Part shown: piece by piece, positions 8,060-16,978 of the stretch
Layout of the letters: every line of letters begins with the position of its first letter
How positions within the stretch are numbered: position 1 is the stretch's first letter
DNA from: DATLLN01 sp963720885
GTDB lineage: Bacteria > Actinomycetota > Thermoleophilia > Gaiellales > JAICJC01
Direction of reading: 5' to 3'
Assembly (NCBI GenBank): GCA_963720885.1
Contig: CAVRGW010000005.1
Span: 62,001 to 126,000 of the forward strand
DNA: 64,000 bases
Notes under the pieces: generated by a model
Told to the model about the DNA's origin: nothing
The model's database searches: none
What the model saw: only the letters and a program-made list of their open reading frames with translations
Made by a program: the position numbers and the translations under genes

Positions 8060-10123
8060 GTGCTCGAGCGCTCCAGCTCTGATGCGGGCCCGTCCGGCGG
8101 GCTGCTCGCGTCGTACCAGACCCTGCACGATGTGACCAGGATGCTGATCGGCTCGGCGAGCCGGGACGAGCTCCTGACGCGCATCACGCGCGAGCTGAAG
8201 CGCCTCGTTCCGTACGACGTGCTGACCATCTACCGGATCGACCAGGCGCGGGGGCAGTTCGACCCGCTGCACGTCGTCGACCGGTTCGAGACGCACCTGG
8301 AGGATCACCCGTTCCCGCTGGGCACCGGGTTCACGGGACGCGCTGTGGACGAGCGTCGGCCGATCAACCTCGACCGCGCCGACCAGATCGAGGGCGGTGA
8401 GCTTGTGCCGGGCACCGAGTGGGAGCCGGAGTCGCTGGTGATCGTGCCGCTGATGGTGCGCGACCAGCCGATCGGCACGCTCAACATCTCCCGGCTTGGC
8501 GACGACGTCGCCTTCTCGGAGCTCGAGTTCGACCTGATCTGCAGGTTTGCCGAGATGGCCGCGCTGGCGCTCGACAACACGGAGATCCGCGAGCGGCTCC
8601 AGCAGGAGGCGCAGACCGACCATCTGACCGGCCTCTACAACCACCGCATGTTCCACGAGCGGCTGCGGGCCGAGCTGGAGCGGGCCGCGCGATACAAGCG
8701 GGAGCTGTCGCTGATCGTCTTCGACCTCGACGACTTCAAGCAGCTGAACGACGTGCACGGGCACCAGGAGGGCGACACCGTCCTCGGCATGGTCGCCGAC
8801 GTCGCCGCCGAGGGGCTGCGCATCGACATCGACGCGGCGTTCCGGATCGGCGGCGAGGAGTTCACGATCCTGCTGCCGGAGACCGGCAAGCAGGCGGCCG
8901 AGCGCGTCGCCGACCGCATCGTCCAGCGGGTGCGCGAGATGCACGCGGTGCGGCCGATGACCGTCTCCTGCGGCGTCGCGACGTTCCCCAAGGACGGGTC
9001 GAGCCCGAGCGAGCTGTACATGGCCGCCGACGACGCGCTGTACGCGGCGAAGGAGTGGGGCAAGGACCGGACGGCCGGCTTCTCGGCGCGCGTTGCCGCG
9101 GCCCGGAAGTCTCAGGCCTATGCGACGAACCGGCGCCGCGAGCTGGAGTCGCTGAACCAGCTGAAGCTGCTGGGGGCGCTGGCCGGCAAGCTCAACCGGC
9201 TGAACGACGTCAGCCAGATCGGGACGACGATCGTGTCCGAGCTGCGGACGATGATCGACTACCACAACGCGCGCGTCTATCTGCTCGAGGGGCACCGTAC
9301 CCTTGAGCCCGTTGCCTTCGGCGGCACGCTGAACCTCAAGGAGTACGCGGGGCAGACGTTCGACGCGCTGCGCTGTGAGATGGGGGAGGGGATCACCGGG
9401 ACGGCCGCGCTGCGCGGCCAGACGCTCAACATCGGGGACGCGCAGGACTGCGAGTTCGCCGAGGACGTGGAGGGGACGGACGACATCGAGGAGTCGATCG
9501 TCGCGGTGCCGATGCGCTTCGAGCGCAGCACGATCGGCGTGATCGTGCTGTCGAAGCTGGGCAAGAACCAGTTCTCGACGCTCTCCGTGCGGCTGCTCGA
9601 GCTGCTGGCGGCGCAGGCTGCCGTCGCGTTCGAGAACGCCCGGCTGCTGGAGGCCGAGCGGCAGTCCGCCGCCGTCTCCAAGGCGCTGCTCGAGATCGCG
9701 ACCCGCGCGGCGTCCGAGCCGTCAACGGCCGGCGTCGCCGAGCACGTCGCAGACAGCGTGCGGATGCTGGTCGACGCGACGGCGGTCGCCGTCGTCTCCC
9801 ACCACGACGGCCACGGCCGAGTGATCGCCTCGAGTGGCGACGACGCCGTGCGCACCGTCGCCCTGTCCGTGCTCCACGCCGGCCATCCCGCCGGAGGCGA
9901 GGTGGGCGTCGTCCGCCTGGCCGACCTGCCCGCCCTCAGCGTCGAGGCCGCCGGCGTCGCCTCGCACGCTGTCGCTGCCCCGCTGCACTCCGGACTGCTG
10001 GTGGTGCTCGCCGACGAGCCCTCCGACACCGCCGTGCGCACGATCCTCGCCGTCGCCGGCCAGGCCACCCTCGCGCTCCGCAACGCCGAGCTCCTCGCCG
10101 GCACCGACACTGCCATCCGCTAA
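8060..10123 (+). CDS. GAF-GGDEF-GAF-GAF signalling protein, probable diguanylate cyclase
   Basis: A 687-residue soluble sensor. Residues about 20-180 form a GAF domain, about 190-345 a GGDEF domain, about 360-525 a second GAF, and the rest a third, weaker GAF-like domain. The active site reads GGEEF near residue 264, after FDLDDFKQLND near 220, both as in active diguanylate cyclases. The RxxD inhibitory site does not fit the usual position. The start is GTG at 8060, 4 bases after GGAGG at 8051; an overlapping ATG is out of frame. With the PilZ protein near 52 kb it implies c-di-GMP signalling. Confidence 0.88.
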   Translation: MLERSSSDAGPSGGLLASYQTLHDVTRMLIGSASRDELLTRITRELKRLVPYDVLTIYRIDQARGQFDPLHVVDRFETHLEDHPFPLGTGFTGRAVDERRPINLDRADQIEGGELVPGTEWEPESLVIVPLMVRDQPIGTLNISRLGDDVAFSELEFDLICRFAEMAALALDNTEIRERLQQEAQTDHLTGLYNHRMFHERLRAELERAARYKRELSLIVFDLDDFKQLNDVHGHQEGDTVLGMVADVAAEGLRIDIDAAFRIGGEEFTILLPETGKQAAERVADRIVQRVREMHAVRPMTVSCGVATFPKDGSSPSELYMAADDALYAAKEWGKDRTAGFSARVAAARKSQAYATNRRRELESLNQLKLLGALAGKLNRLNDVSQIGTTIVSELRTMIDYHNARVYLLEGHRTLEPVAFGGTLNLKEYAGQTFDALRCEMGEGITGTAALRGQTLNIGDAQDCEFAEDVEGTDDIEESIVAVPMRFERSTIGVIVLSKLGKNQFSTLSVRLLELLAAQAAVAFENARLLEAERQSAAVSKALLEIATRAASEPSTAGVAEHVADSVRMLVDATAVAVVSHHDGHGRVIASSGDDAVRTVALSVLHAGHPAGGEVGVVRLADLPALSVEAAGVASHAVAAPLHSGLLVVLADEPSDTAVRTILAVAGQATLALRNAELLAGTDTAIR

Positions 10124-10125
10124 CA

Positions 10126-10155
10126 CAACAACGGCGTCAGACCCCTTTGTTGCGT
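10126..10155. repeat. REP-like palindrome, GTCAGACCCC family, copy 1
   Basis: An imperfect palindrome begins 3 bases after the stop of the GAF-GGDEF gene. Its arms are CAACAACGG and CCTTTGTTG around the core GTCAGACCCC. Related copies lie at 10314-10346, 57814-57844 and 57852-57880, with a bare core at 24473-24483. Cores of this type are often associated with REP elements and RAYT transposases in other bacteria (general knowledge); no such transposase is present here. Confidence 0.7.
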
Positions 10156-10162
10156 GCGGCCT

Positions 10163-10385
10163 GCCAAATGACCGCCGCTCGATCGGCCAAATGACCGTTT
10201 GGCTCCTAGAGCGGGATCGAGCGTACTGTTGCCCGTTCCATCGAGGGCTGCGCCAATTGGCGGACGCTCCATCCGCCAATTGGCACACCGTTTGCTCGCG
10301 GCGCACGGCGCTCGCGCAACAAAGGGGTCTGACCCCGTTGTTGCGCGCCGCCGCCAAGTGACCGACGCTCGATCCGCCAAATGGC
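10163..10385. repeat. Three copies of a ~33-bp palindromic unit (GCCAAnTG arms)
   Basis: Units lie at 10163-10193, 10252-10284 and 10353-10385. Each has a GCCAAnTG half-site at both ends and a central GCTC(G/C)ATC. The middle copy is the cleanest, with GCCAATTGGC at both ends. The units alternate with the GTCAGACCCC palindromes, so 10124-10400 is a compact repeat patch with no gene. Confidence 0.65.
10314..10346. repeat. REP-like palindrome, GTCAGACCCC family, copy 2 (inverted)
   Basis: An inverted copy of the element at 10126, with ends GCGCAACAA and TTGTTGCGC around GGGGTCTGACCCC. Together with copy 1 it brackets the first two palindromic units of the patch. Confidence 0.7.
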
Positions 10386-10413
10386 GCGGGCCAGGCGCCA
10401 GCCCTTTGTCGCC

Positions 10414-10940
10414 TCACGCGGGAGGCAGGAGCTCGCCCGCGTCGACCGGGATCTCCAGCCGGCTGTCGATGGGCGAGAGCGGGCACGTCCAGTGCGGGTC
10501 GTAGGCGCAGGACGGGTTGTACGCGAAGTTGAAGTCGAGCACGATGCCGCCGTCCGACTCGCCCAGGTCGGAGCCCTTGACGGTGTCCAGCAGGTAGCGC
10601 CCACCGCCGTACGTCGTGTCGCCGTTGGTGGCGTCGCCGAAGGGAGGAACAGTCCGCCGCCGTAGCCCTCGAGCCAGTACACCGGCAGCGAGCAGCGCTC
10701 GCCGGCCAGCTGGAAGCTGACGTCGGCGAACGCCCGGAAGCGGATCGGCGTGCCGGTGCTGGTGCCCACGTCCACCGGCCGGGCATCGGAGGGCACGAGC
10801 TCGCCGACGGTCGCAAGGTCCGGCCGGTACGGCGCGTAGCGGGCACCCGGGAAGCTCTCGCGATCGGCCTCGCCGACGGGCGACTGCGGATGCTCGCGAA
10901 ACAGCTCGTCGCGCAAGGCGCACCACCGCCGCCACGTCAC
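10414..10940 (-). CDS. DUF1684 protein, one frameshift
   Basis: A protein of about 175 residues of the DUF1684 family, whose function is unknown. The N-terminal part (RRWCALRDELFREHPQSP) and the family C-terminus (DFNFAYNPSCAYDPHW then CPL and EIPVDAGE) lie in two frames that meet near 10640, where one base appears to be missing. The joint GGGLFLP / FGDATNGDTTYGGGRYL fits the family perfectly, so an indel error is likely. Start GTG 10940 is the only usual start codon after an in-frame stop at 10959-10961. The gene is preceded by no clear ribosome binding site. Confidence 0.8.
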
Positions 10941-11057
10941 GCGGCAGTCGGCTGTGATCTACCACGCACACACCGGGGATTCCCCCGATGCGAGTGTGAC
11001 CGGAACCATCTAGGATCGTCGGTGCTCGTGTCTTTTGGCTCATGGGAGGAGAAGGTC

Positions 11058-11987
11058 ATGAGGTGGAGTCACGTTCGGCGCGTGCTCCTGCCGGCAGCGG
11101 TGCTGGCCGGGCTCCTGGCGGCGGCCGGGCCGGCACAGGCGGACCTGACACAGGTGCCGGTCAAGAACAACCCGTTCGTCAACGAGATCTACGGCGCTGC
11201 GAGCGACACCTGGCTCGTCTTCACGCGCAACTCGACCGCGCACCCGCGGGACTACGCGCTGTATTCACAGCAGCTGACCGGCGGCCCGGTCGTCCGGGTC
11301 AACCCGGATCGAACGCGGGGATATCCGGGCAGCATCGAGGGCACGACGCTGATCTACCAGCAGGTCAACCAGGGTCAGTCCGACATCCGCATGTACGACC
11401 TGGGCACGCAGGTGCGCTCACTACCGCCGGCCGGGATCAACACCTCCGAGTGGGAGTACGAGGTCTCGATGACGCCCGACTGGATCCTGTTCGTCCGCAG
11501 CGGACACGGCAGCGACCGCGTGATGCTCTACGACCGCGCGGCCCAGACGTTCGAGCAGATCGGATCGGTCACGTGGAACCATGCCCACACCGCGGCGATC
11601 TACGACGCCCAGGTCAACGGCCAGTACGCCGCCTGGACGCGGTGCACCAGCCGCTTCTCGTGCCAGGTGAAGTCGCGCGATCTCACCGCTCGGCTGACAT
11701 CGACGGTGCCGCCGAAGCCCGGGAAGGTGGACTACGCCTCGTCGGTCGGCTCGGACGGCACGGTGTTCTACGCGCGCAGCGGCACGGCCTGCGGCGCGGC
11801 CGTCCGGCTGCGGAGCTACACGTTGGGCGGGGTCGACTCGCTGCTCGTCGAGTTCAAGAACGGCGTCGACGTGCAGTCGACCAACACCTACTCGGGGACG
11901 ACCTCGGACGACGTGTACTACTCGAAGTACACCTGCAAGGTCTTCCGCGCGGATCTCTACAAGGTGTCGAGCCCATTGCCGAACTGA
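11058..11987 (+). CDS. Secreted TolB-like beta-propeller protein
   Basis: A 309-residue protein with an N-terminal signal peptide (a basic start, then LLPAAVLAGLLAAAGPAQA as the hydrophobic stretch and cleavage region). The rest is beta-rich, with repeated W/Y-rich blades such as DTWLVFTRNS, GTTLIYQQV, PDWILFVRSG and GTVFYARSG, which is typical of WD40/TolB-like propellers. Four cysteines in the C-terminal half could form disulfides. ATG 11058 has GGAGGA upstream at 11044-11049. It is probably exported. No catalytic motif is seen and the role is unknown. Confidence 0.75.
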   Translation: MRWSHVRRVLLPAAVLAGLLAAAGPAQADLTQVPVKNNPFVNEIYGAASDTWLVFTRNSTAHPRDYALYSQQLTGGPVVRVNPDRTRGYPGSIEGTTLIYQQVNQGQSDIRMYDLGTQVRSLPPAGINTSEWEYEVSMTPDWILFVRSGHGSDRVMLYDRAAQTFEQIGSVTWNHAHTAAIYDAQVNGQYAAWTRCTSRFSCQVKSRDLTARLTSTVPPKPGKVDYASSVGSDGTVFYARSGTACGAAVRLRSYTLGGVDSLLVEFKNGVDVQSTNTYSGTTSDDVYYSKYTCKVFRADLYKVSSPLPN

Positions 11988-12014
11988 TCTGCGACGGCGG
12001 GTAAGGTCGCGGCT

Positions 12015-12467
12015 GTGGTTTCGCTCCAGCCGATCGACGACTCGAATCGCGGCGTGGTCGAGGCTCTCGGCGTCTCGTCGATCCAGGAGCAGTTCGTCGC
12101 CGGCGTTGCCGATTCGCTGATCGAGGCGGTCGAGGATCCGGGTGGCCGCGCGATCTACTGGGCGATCTATGCCGACGACACCCCGGTCGGCTTTGTGATG
12201 ATCAGCGACGAGGTGGACGGTCCCGGCTACATCGCGCAATATCTCTGGCGGCTGTTGATCGACCAGCGTTACCAGGGGCGGGGATACGGCGCCGCTGCGC
12301 TCGATCTGATCGTGGAGTATTTCCGAGACCGCGGAGCGGGGCTGATGTGGACGAGCTGCGGCGAGGGTGTCGGCAGTCCGCTTGGGTTCTACGAGCGATA
12401 CGGGTTCGAGCAGACCGGCGACCGCGTGTTCGACAACGAGATCTTGCTGCGGCTCGAGATCACCTGA
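12015..12467 (+). CDS. GNAT family N-acetyltransferase (diamine/spermidine acetyltransferase-like)
   Basis: A 150-residue acetyltransferase. The acetyl-CoA loop is RYQGRGYGAAALDLI, and the C-terminal FYERYGFEQTGDR is typical of the group. The layout resembles SpeG/BltD-type polyamine acetyltransferases, but this is a family-level guess. GTG 12015 is preceded 7 bases upstream by TAAGGT and by no Shine-Dalgarno, so the mRNA is probably leaderless. The gene lies between the propeller gene and tRNA-Cys. Confidence 0.85.
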   Translation: MVSLQPIDDSNRGVVEALGVSSIQEQFVAGVADSLIEAVEDPGGRAIYWAIYADDTPVGFVMISDEVDGPGYIAQYLWRLLIDQRYQGRGYGAAALDLIVEYFRDRGAGLMWTSCGEGVGSPLGFYERYGFEQTGDRVFDNEILLRLEIT

Positions 12468-12492
12468 GTCAGGCGCGCACCGATCCCTGCGA

Positions 12493-12563
12493 AGGCGACG
12501 ACCGGAATCGAACCGGTGTGCAAGGCTTTGCAGGCCTCTGCCTAACCACTCGGCCACGTCGCC
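12493..12563 (-). tRNA. tRNA-Cys (GCA)
   Basis: A 71-nt cloverleaf: acceptor GGCGACG pairs with CGTCGCC, the anticodon loop is CTGCAAA (anticodon GCA) and the T arm has GGTTCGATTCC. No CCA is encoded. The short D and variable regions are usual for tRNA-Cys. Confidence 0.95.
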
Positions 12564-12675
12564 CGGAGGGCCAAAGGCTACCAGCCGGGATGCCGATAAC
12601 CGGGACATGGCGCCACGGCATCCCAGGCCCCGCCCGGCCACACGACGGGTCGAGACGAGCCGGCGAGAACACGCC

Positions 12676-12724
12676 GGGACGGCGACCTTCGTGGTACGCG
12701 TGATCGAGTACCGGTCGCCGTCCC
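12676..12724 (-). terminator. Hairpin downstream of tadC
   Basis: A perfect 12-bp stem (GGGACGGCGACC with its complement) encloses a second 5-bp stem GGTAC/GTACC. It lies 21 bases past the tadC stop on the minus strand. There is no U tract, so it may be an intrinsic terminator of the high-GC type or an mRNA 3' end stabiliser. Confidence 0.55.
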
Positions 12725-12745
12725 AGGCGGAACCCTCGGGGAAGC

Positions 12746-13657
12746 TCAGCCCCCGGCGAACGTCTTCATGAGGTTCAGCATCGCCGGGCCGAGGGCGACG
12801 ATGAACATCGCCGGGAAGATGAAGAGCACGGTCGGGAACAGCATCTTGACCGGGGCCTTCATGGCCTTCTCCTCGGCGGAGAGCTGACGCCGCAGGCGCA
12901 TGTCCTGCGACTGAACGCGGAGGATCCGCGAGAGCGAGATGCCCAGCTGATCGGCCTGCACGATGGCCCGCGAGAACTGCGAGACCTCGGGCGAGTCGAC
13001 GCGCTCGGCCAGATTCTTGAGCGCCGCGCTGCGGCTCTGGCCGATCCGCATCTCGTGCAGCACGAGCGAGAACTCGTCGACCAGCGGGCCGCTCATCCGC
13101 TCGTTTAGCTTGACCAGCGCCTGATCGAAGCCGAGGCCGGCCTCGACGCAGACGCACAGCAGGTCGAGCACGTCGGGCAGCTCGCCCTTCATGGCGTCCT
13201 TGCGGGTGCGGATGCGCCCGTTGACGACGAACTCCGGTGCGATGAAGCCGACCGCCGCGAACCCGGCGCCCAGCGCCAGGCCCAGCAGGAACGGCAGTGC
13301 GCCCGAGGCCGTCAGGATCAGGGCGAACAGCAGTCCGAGCGCTGCCAGCCCGGCCTTCAGGGCCAGGTATGCCTGCGGCGCCAGCGTGCGGGCGAGGCCC
13401 GCCTGCAGCAGCTTGGTGGCCACCTGCTCCGGATTGGTCTTCGGAGCGACGCGCATCGTGATGGCGGCGAACCTGGCGGCGGTCGGGCCGAGCAGCCGGT
13501 CGTTGACGCTTCGCCGCGTCTCGATCTCGCGCTGGTTGCGGATGCCGTAGCGCTTGGCCTTCCGAACCGACACCGCGATCTCGCGCTGCTGCACGGTCAG
13601 GCCGGACAGCAGGAGGTAGACGGCAGCGAAGAAGAGTGCGATTCCGATGAAGAGCAT
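12746..13657 (-). CDS. tadC: TadC, type II secretion F-domain inner-membrane protein
   Basis: Platform protein of the Tad (type IVc) pilus. The 303-residue protein has an N-terminal membrane helix, two central helices and a C-terminal pair. The T2SSF domain includes ELPDVLDLLCVCVEAGLGFDQAL and RSAALKNLAERVDSPEVSQF. It follows the vWA-TadB gene by 4 bases and is the last gene of the operon. Length and helix pattern agree with the family. Confidence 0.9.
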   Translation of the reverse strand: MLFIGIALFFAAVYLLLSGLTVQQREIAVSVRKAKRYGIRNQREIETRRSVNDRLLGPTAARFAAITMRVAPKTNPEQVATKLLQAGLARTLAPQAYLALKAGLAALGLLFALILTASGALPFLLGLALGAGFAAVGFIAPEFVVNGRIRTRKDAMKGELPDVLDLLCVCVEAGLGFDQALVKLNERMSGPLVDEFSLVLHEMRIGQSRSAALKNLAERVDSPEVSQFSRAIVQADQLGISLSRILRVQSQDMRLRRQLSAEEKAMKAPVKMLFPTVLFIFPAMFIVALGPAMLNLMKTFAGG

Positions 13658-13661
13658 CCGG

Positions 13662-15542
13662 CTACCCCTTGAAGGCGACGATCTTGCGGATGATCATGGC
13701 CCCGAACGCCATCGACACGAGCCCGATAGCGATCATGATGCGGCCAAGAGGGTCGGTCCACAGGATCTGCATGTATTTGGGATTGATCGCGAAGATGGCG
13801 AGCGCCATCAGGAACGGCATGGCGATCAGCACGTAGGCCGACATGCGGCCCTGTGCGGTCAGCGCCTTGACCTTCTTCTCGAACTGCTGGCGCTGGCGCA
13901 CCGTGTCGGCGACCATGTCGAGGATGTCCGCGAGGCTGCCGCCGACCGTCCGCTGGATGTTCACCGACATCACGACGAACCCGAAGTTGTACGACTTCAT
14001 GCGGTGGGCCATCGCCTCCAGCGCCAGCTCGGACTGCATGCCCAGCTGGGTTTCGGCCAGCACCCGCGAGAACTCCTTCGCGGACGGCTCGGCGCCCTCG
14101 TTGACGGCGCTCTGGATCGCCTGGTTGAACGCGTGGCCGGCCTTCAGCGACGCCGCCATCGTGATCAGCGTCTCGGGCAGCTGGTTCTCGAACCGGGACA
14201 GCCGCTGCTTCGCCTTGAACCGGACGAAGAACACCGGGATGACGAATCCAAGCGCAAGCGCGATCAGCGCCGGGATGCCGGGGTGGCCCAGCACCAGGGC
14301 GACGAGCGCGCCGAGCACGAGTCCCGTCCCGATCTGGATGTAGAACAGCTCGGCCGTGCGCAGCGGCAGGTCTGCCTGCTCGAGCGACGCCGACGAGCGC
14401 TGCCACCAGTTCATCGAGCCGATGATCTTCTCGGTCGCCACGAACAGCTGCTGGAGGAGGCCGAGTCGCATGGGATCGCTGGCGACGGCTTCCTGTGCCG
14501 CCGTCTTCTGGTTCTCCGTGAACGGCTTGATGCGCTTGCCGATGATCACACCCGGCTTGGCCTTCATCAGCACCAGCGACGCCAGCAGGACGAGCACCGC
14601 GGCCAGCAGGCCGAGCGCCAGGCGCGCGCCGGCGCCTGTGGGCAGATTGCTGCCCGAGTCCGTCGACGGCGGCACGTAGGTGCCGGGCGCCTTGACGGTG
14701 GTGGTCGCCGGCGAGAAGCCGTCGGCGGTCGCCTTGAGCTGGATCTTCTCCCCGTTCTGGAGGAGGCTGCGGTACGTCACCGAGAAGGTGCTGCCGAGCT
14801 GATCGTTGATCGCGTTGTAGACGTCCGGCAGAGCCGAGGAGTCGGTGGCGATGTTGAACGTGCCGCCGGTGTCCTTGGCGATCTGCTGGAGGGCGGCCGT
14901 GGCCGCCGGATCCGTGGCGATGCCGATCGGGTACACGTCGACGCCCGCCTTCTGGGCGGCCGCGACTGCCTGGTCGAGCGTTGCCGCGTCGTGATCGGAC
15001 GCGCCGTCCGTGAGCAGCACGATCACACGCTGCTGGGCCGGCGTCGCCGACAGGGCCTCGGACGCCTGCTTGACGGCGTCGTACAGGGCCGTGCCCGGGG
15101 CCGTCGCCAGCCCGAGCTGGTCGAGGGCCGTGTCGACCTGCGTGCGGTCGGTGCTGATCGGCGCGCCCGTGTAGACCTGGTTGCCGAAGCCGTACAGACC
15201 GACCGGAGTGGTCGGCTTCTGGGCGGCGACGAAGGCCTTGGCCGCGTTGATCGCGTCCGGCAGCTTGCTGCCGGTCATGCTCTGGGACTGGTCGATGAGG
15301 AGCGCGATCGCGGCGGGAGCGCCGGGATCCGCCATCACCGCATTGTTCGCCGGCACCCCGTTCTCGAGGAGCTGGATGTCCGGCGTCTTGCCCACCGAGT
15401 CGGTGCGCACGGTGACGTGCACCACCGGGAAGTCGGTGGTGTCCACCTTGGCGATCTGCAGCGAGGTGCCCGCCGCGGCGGCCGGAGCCGCCACGACGAG
15501 CGCCATCAGCGCTGCGATGATTGCGAGGAACCGCCGGCTCAC
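13662..15542 (-). CDS. vWA domain-TadB fusion protein
   Basis: A 626-residue fusion. After a signal peptide (AIIAALMALVVAAPAAAA), residues about 30-240 form a von Willebrand factor A domain with the MIDAS motif DQSQS and LLTDGASDHD. A membrane helix near 310 is followed by a TadB-type T2SSF domain (ETLITMAASLKAGHAFNQAI) with further C-terminal helices. The vWA part should lie outside the membrane and the T2SSF part in it, so the fusion could link pilus platform and surface. GTG 15542 overlaps the tadA stop (GTGA). Confidence 0.88.
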   Translation of the reverse strand: MSRRFLAIIAALMALVVAAPAAAAGTSLQIAKVDTTDFPVVHVTVRTDSVGKTPDIQLLENGVPANNAVMADPGAPAAIALLIDQSQSMTGSKLPDAINAAKAFVAAQKPTTPVGLYGFGNQVYTGAPISTDRTQVDTALDQLGLATAPGTALYDAVKQASEALSATPAQQRVIVLLTDGASDHDAATLDQAVAAAQKAGVDVYPIGIATDPAATAALQQIAKDTGGTFNIATDSSALPDVYNAINDQLGSTFSVTYRSLLQNGEKIQLKATADGFSPATTTVKAPGTYVPPSTDSGSNLPTGAGARLALGLLAAVLVLLASLVLMKAKPGVIIGKRIKPFTENQKTAAQEAVASDPMRLGLLQQLFVATEKIIGSMNWWQRSSASLEQADLPLRTAELFYIQIGTGLVLGALVALVLGHPGIPALIALALGFVIPVFFVRFKAKQRLSRFENQLPETLITMAASLKAGHAFNQAIQSAVNEGAEPSAKEFSRVLAETQLGMQSELALEAMAHRMKSYNFGFVVMSVNIQRTVGGSLADILDMVADTVRQRQQFEKKVKALTAQGRMSAYVLIAMPFLMALAIFAINPKYMQILWTDPLGRIMIAIGLVSMAFGAMIIRKIVAFKG

Positions 15543-16974
15543 TGGCCGACCGCCCGCCCGAACACGCCACCGCCGGCTGCTGCAGCCCGCTCGGGGCTGT
15601 CCGGCAGGAAGAAGTTCGGCGGCAGGTTGACGCCGTTCGACGACATCTTGTCGAGGAAGTGCGGCTTGATGCCCGTGCAGGTGAGCGGGCCGAGCAGCCG
15701 GTGACCGGCGTCCTGGTTGGCTGGACGTCGTCCACCGGCTTGGCGATGAACACGTCCTGCAGGGTGACGATGTCCGACTCCATCCGCAGCACCTCGGTGA
15801 TGTGGGTGATGCGGCGGGTGCCGTCGACCAGGCGGGAGACCTGGACGATCAGGTCGAACGCACTGGAGATCTGCTCGCGGATGGCGCGCAGCGGCAGGTC
15901 GACGCCGGCCGTCAGCACCAGCGTCTCCGTCCTGGCCAGGGCGTCGCGCGGGTTGTTCGCGTGGACCGTGGTCAGCGAGCCGTCATGGCCCGTGTTCATG
16001 GCCTGGAGCATGTCCACCGTCTCCGGGCCACGGCACTCGCCGACGATGATGCGGTCGGGCCGCATACGCAGGGTGTTGCGGACGAGGTCGCGGATCGTGA
16101 CCTGGCCCTTGCCCTCGATGTTCGACGGCCGGGACTCCAGCGTGATCACGTGCTCCTGCTTGAGCTGGAGCTCGGCCGCGTCCTCCACGGTGATGATGCG
16201 CTCGTCCGAGGGGATCGCCGCGGAGAGCACGTTCAGCGTGGTCGTCTTACCGGAGCCGGTACCGCCGGAGATGAGGATGTTCAGCTTGCCGCGCACGCAG
16301 GCCTCCAGGAACTGCGCCGGACTTGTGCGTCAGCGTGCCGAACTTGATCAGGTCGGCCATCGTGAACGGGTCCTTGCGGAACTTACGGATGGTGAGTGCC
16401 GCGCCCCCGCACCGCCAGCGGCGGGATGATGGCGTTGACGCGCGAGCCATCGGGCAGGCGTGCGTCCACTATCGGCGAGGACTCGTCGATGCGCCGGCCG
16501 ATGCGGCTGATGATCTTGTCGATGATGCGCAGCAGGTGCTGCTCGTCGACGAACTGCGCGTTGGTGCGCGTGATCTTGCCGTGGCGCTCGATGTAGATGG
16601 TCTGGTGGTCGTTGACCATCACCTCGGTGATGGTGTCGTCCCGCAGGAAGGGCTCCAGCGGGCCGTAGCCGAGGATGTCGTCGGTGATCTGGCTGATGAT
16701 GTCCTGCCGCTCCTGCCGCGTCAGCGGCGTCTTCTCGAGCGACAGCACCTCGTTCACGGCCTCGTTGACGCTGGCCTCGAGGTCCGAGTCGGACGTCGAG
16801 TCGGCGTTGAACAGGCGCGGGCCGAGCCGGGAGATGATGTCCTTGTGGACGCGGGTCTTGAGGTCGGCGAACGGATCGGCGACCACGGACTGCCGCTCCA
16901 GCGAGCGCCTTGGTGGGCTCCGCGGACTCCGGCGTGTCGTTTGTGGCGACTTGGATGCGTGACTGAAGTGACAC
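15539..16974 (-). CDS. tadA: TadA/CpaF pilus assembly ATPase, several frameshifts
   Basis: Hexameric ATPase that powers Tad pilus assembly. All family parts are present but spread over different frames: N-terminus MSLQSRIQVATND, then DDILGYGPLEPFLRDDTITE, TIRKFRKDPFTM, Walker A SGGTGSGKTTTLNVLS, Walker B region RIIVGECRGPET with TTVHANNPRDAL, and the C-terminus LLGPLTCTGIKPHFLDKM. Frame changes lie near 16905, 16395, 16318 and 15725; each needs one base. The one at 16395 is in a run of G. All parts are well conserved, so the gene is probably intact in the organism. Start is GTG 16974. Confidence 0.85.
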
Positions 16975-16978
16975 TGGG

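Noticed and set aside
7028..9295. 755-codon open frame opposite ctaA and the GGDEF gene
   Set aside because: Antisense shadow; composition and lack of any domain exclude it.
10126..10400. CRISPR array
   Set aside because: Only three palindromic units, of uneven spacing and with no uniform spacers or cas genes nearby.
10199..10504. Open frames through the repeat patch
   Set aside because: They translate palindromic repeats and the antisense of the DUF1684 gene; no support.
13597..16296. 899-codon minus-strand frame across tadA, vWA-tadB and tadC
   Set aside because: Only its first 190 codons are real (the tadA ATPase core). The rest is an off-frame reading of vWA-tadB reached through the tadA frameshift.
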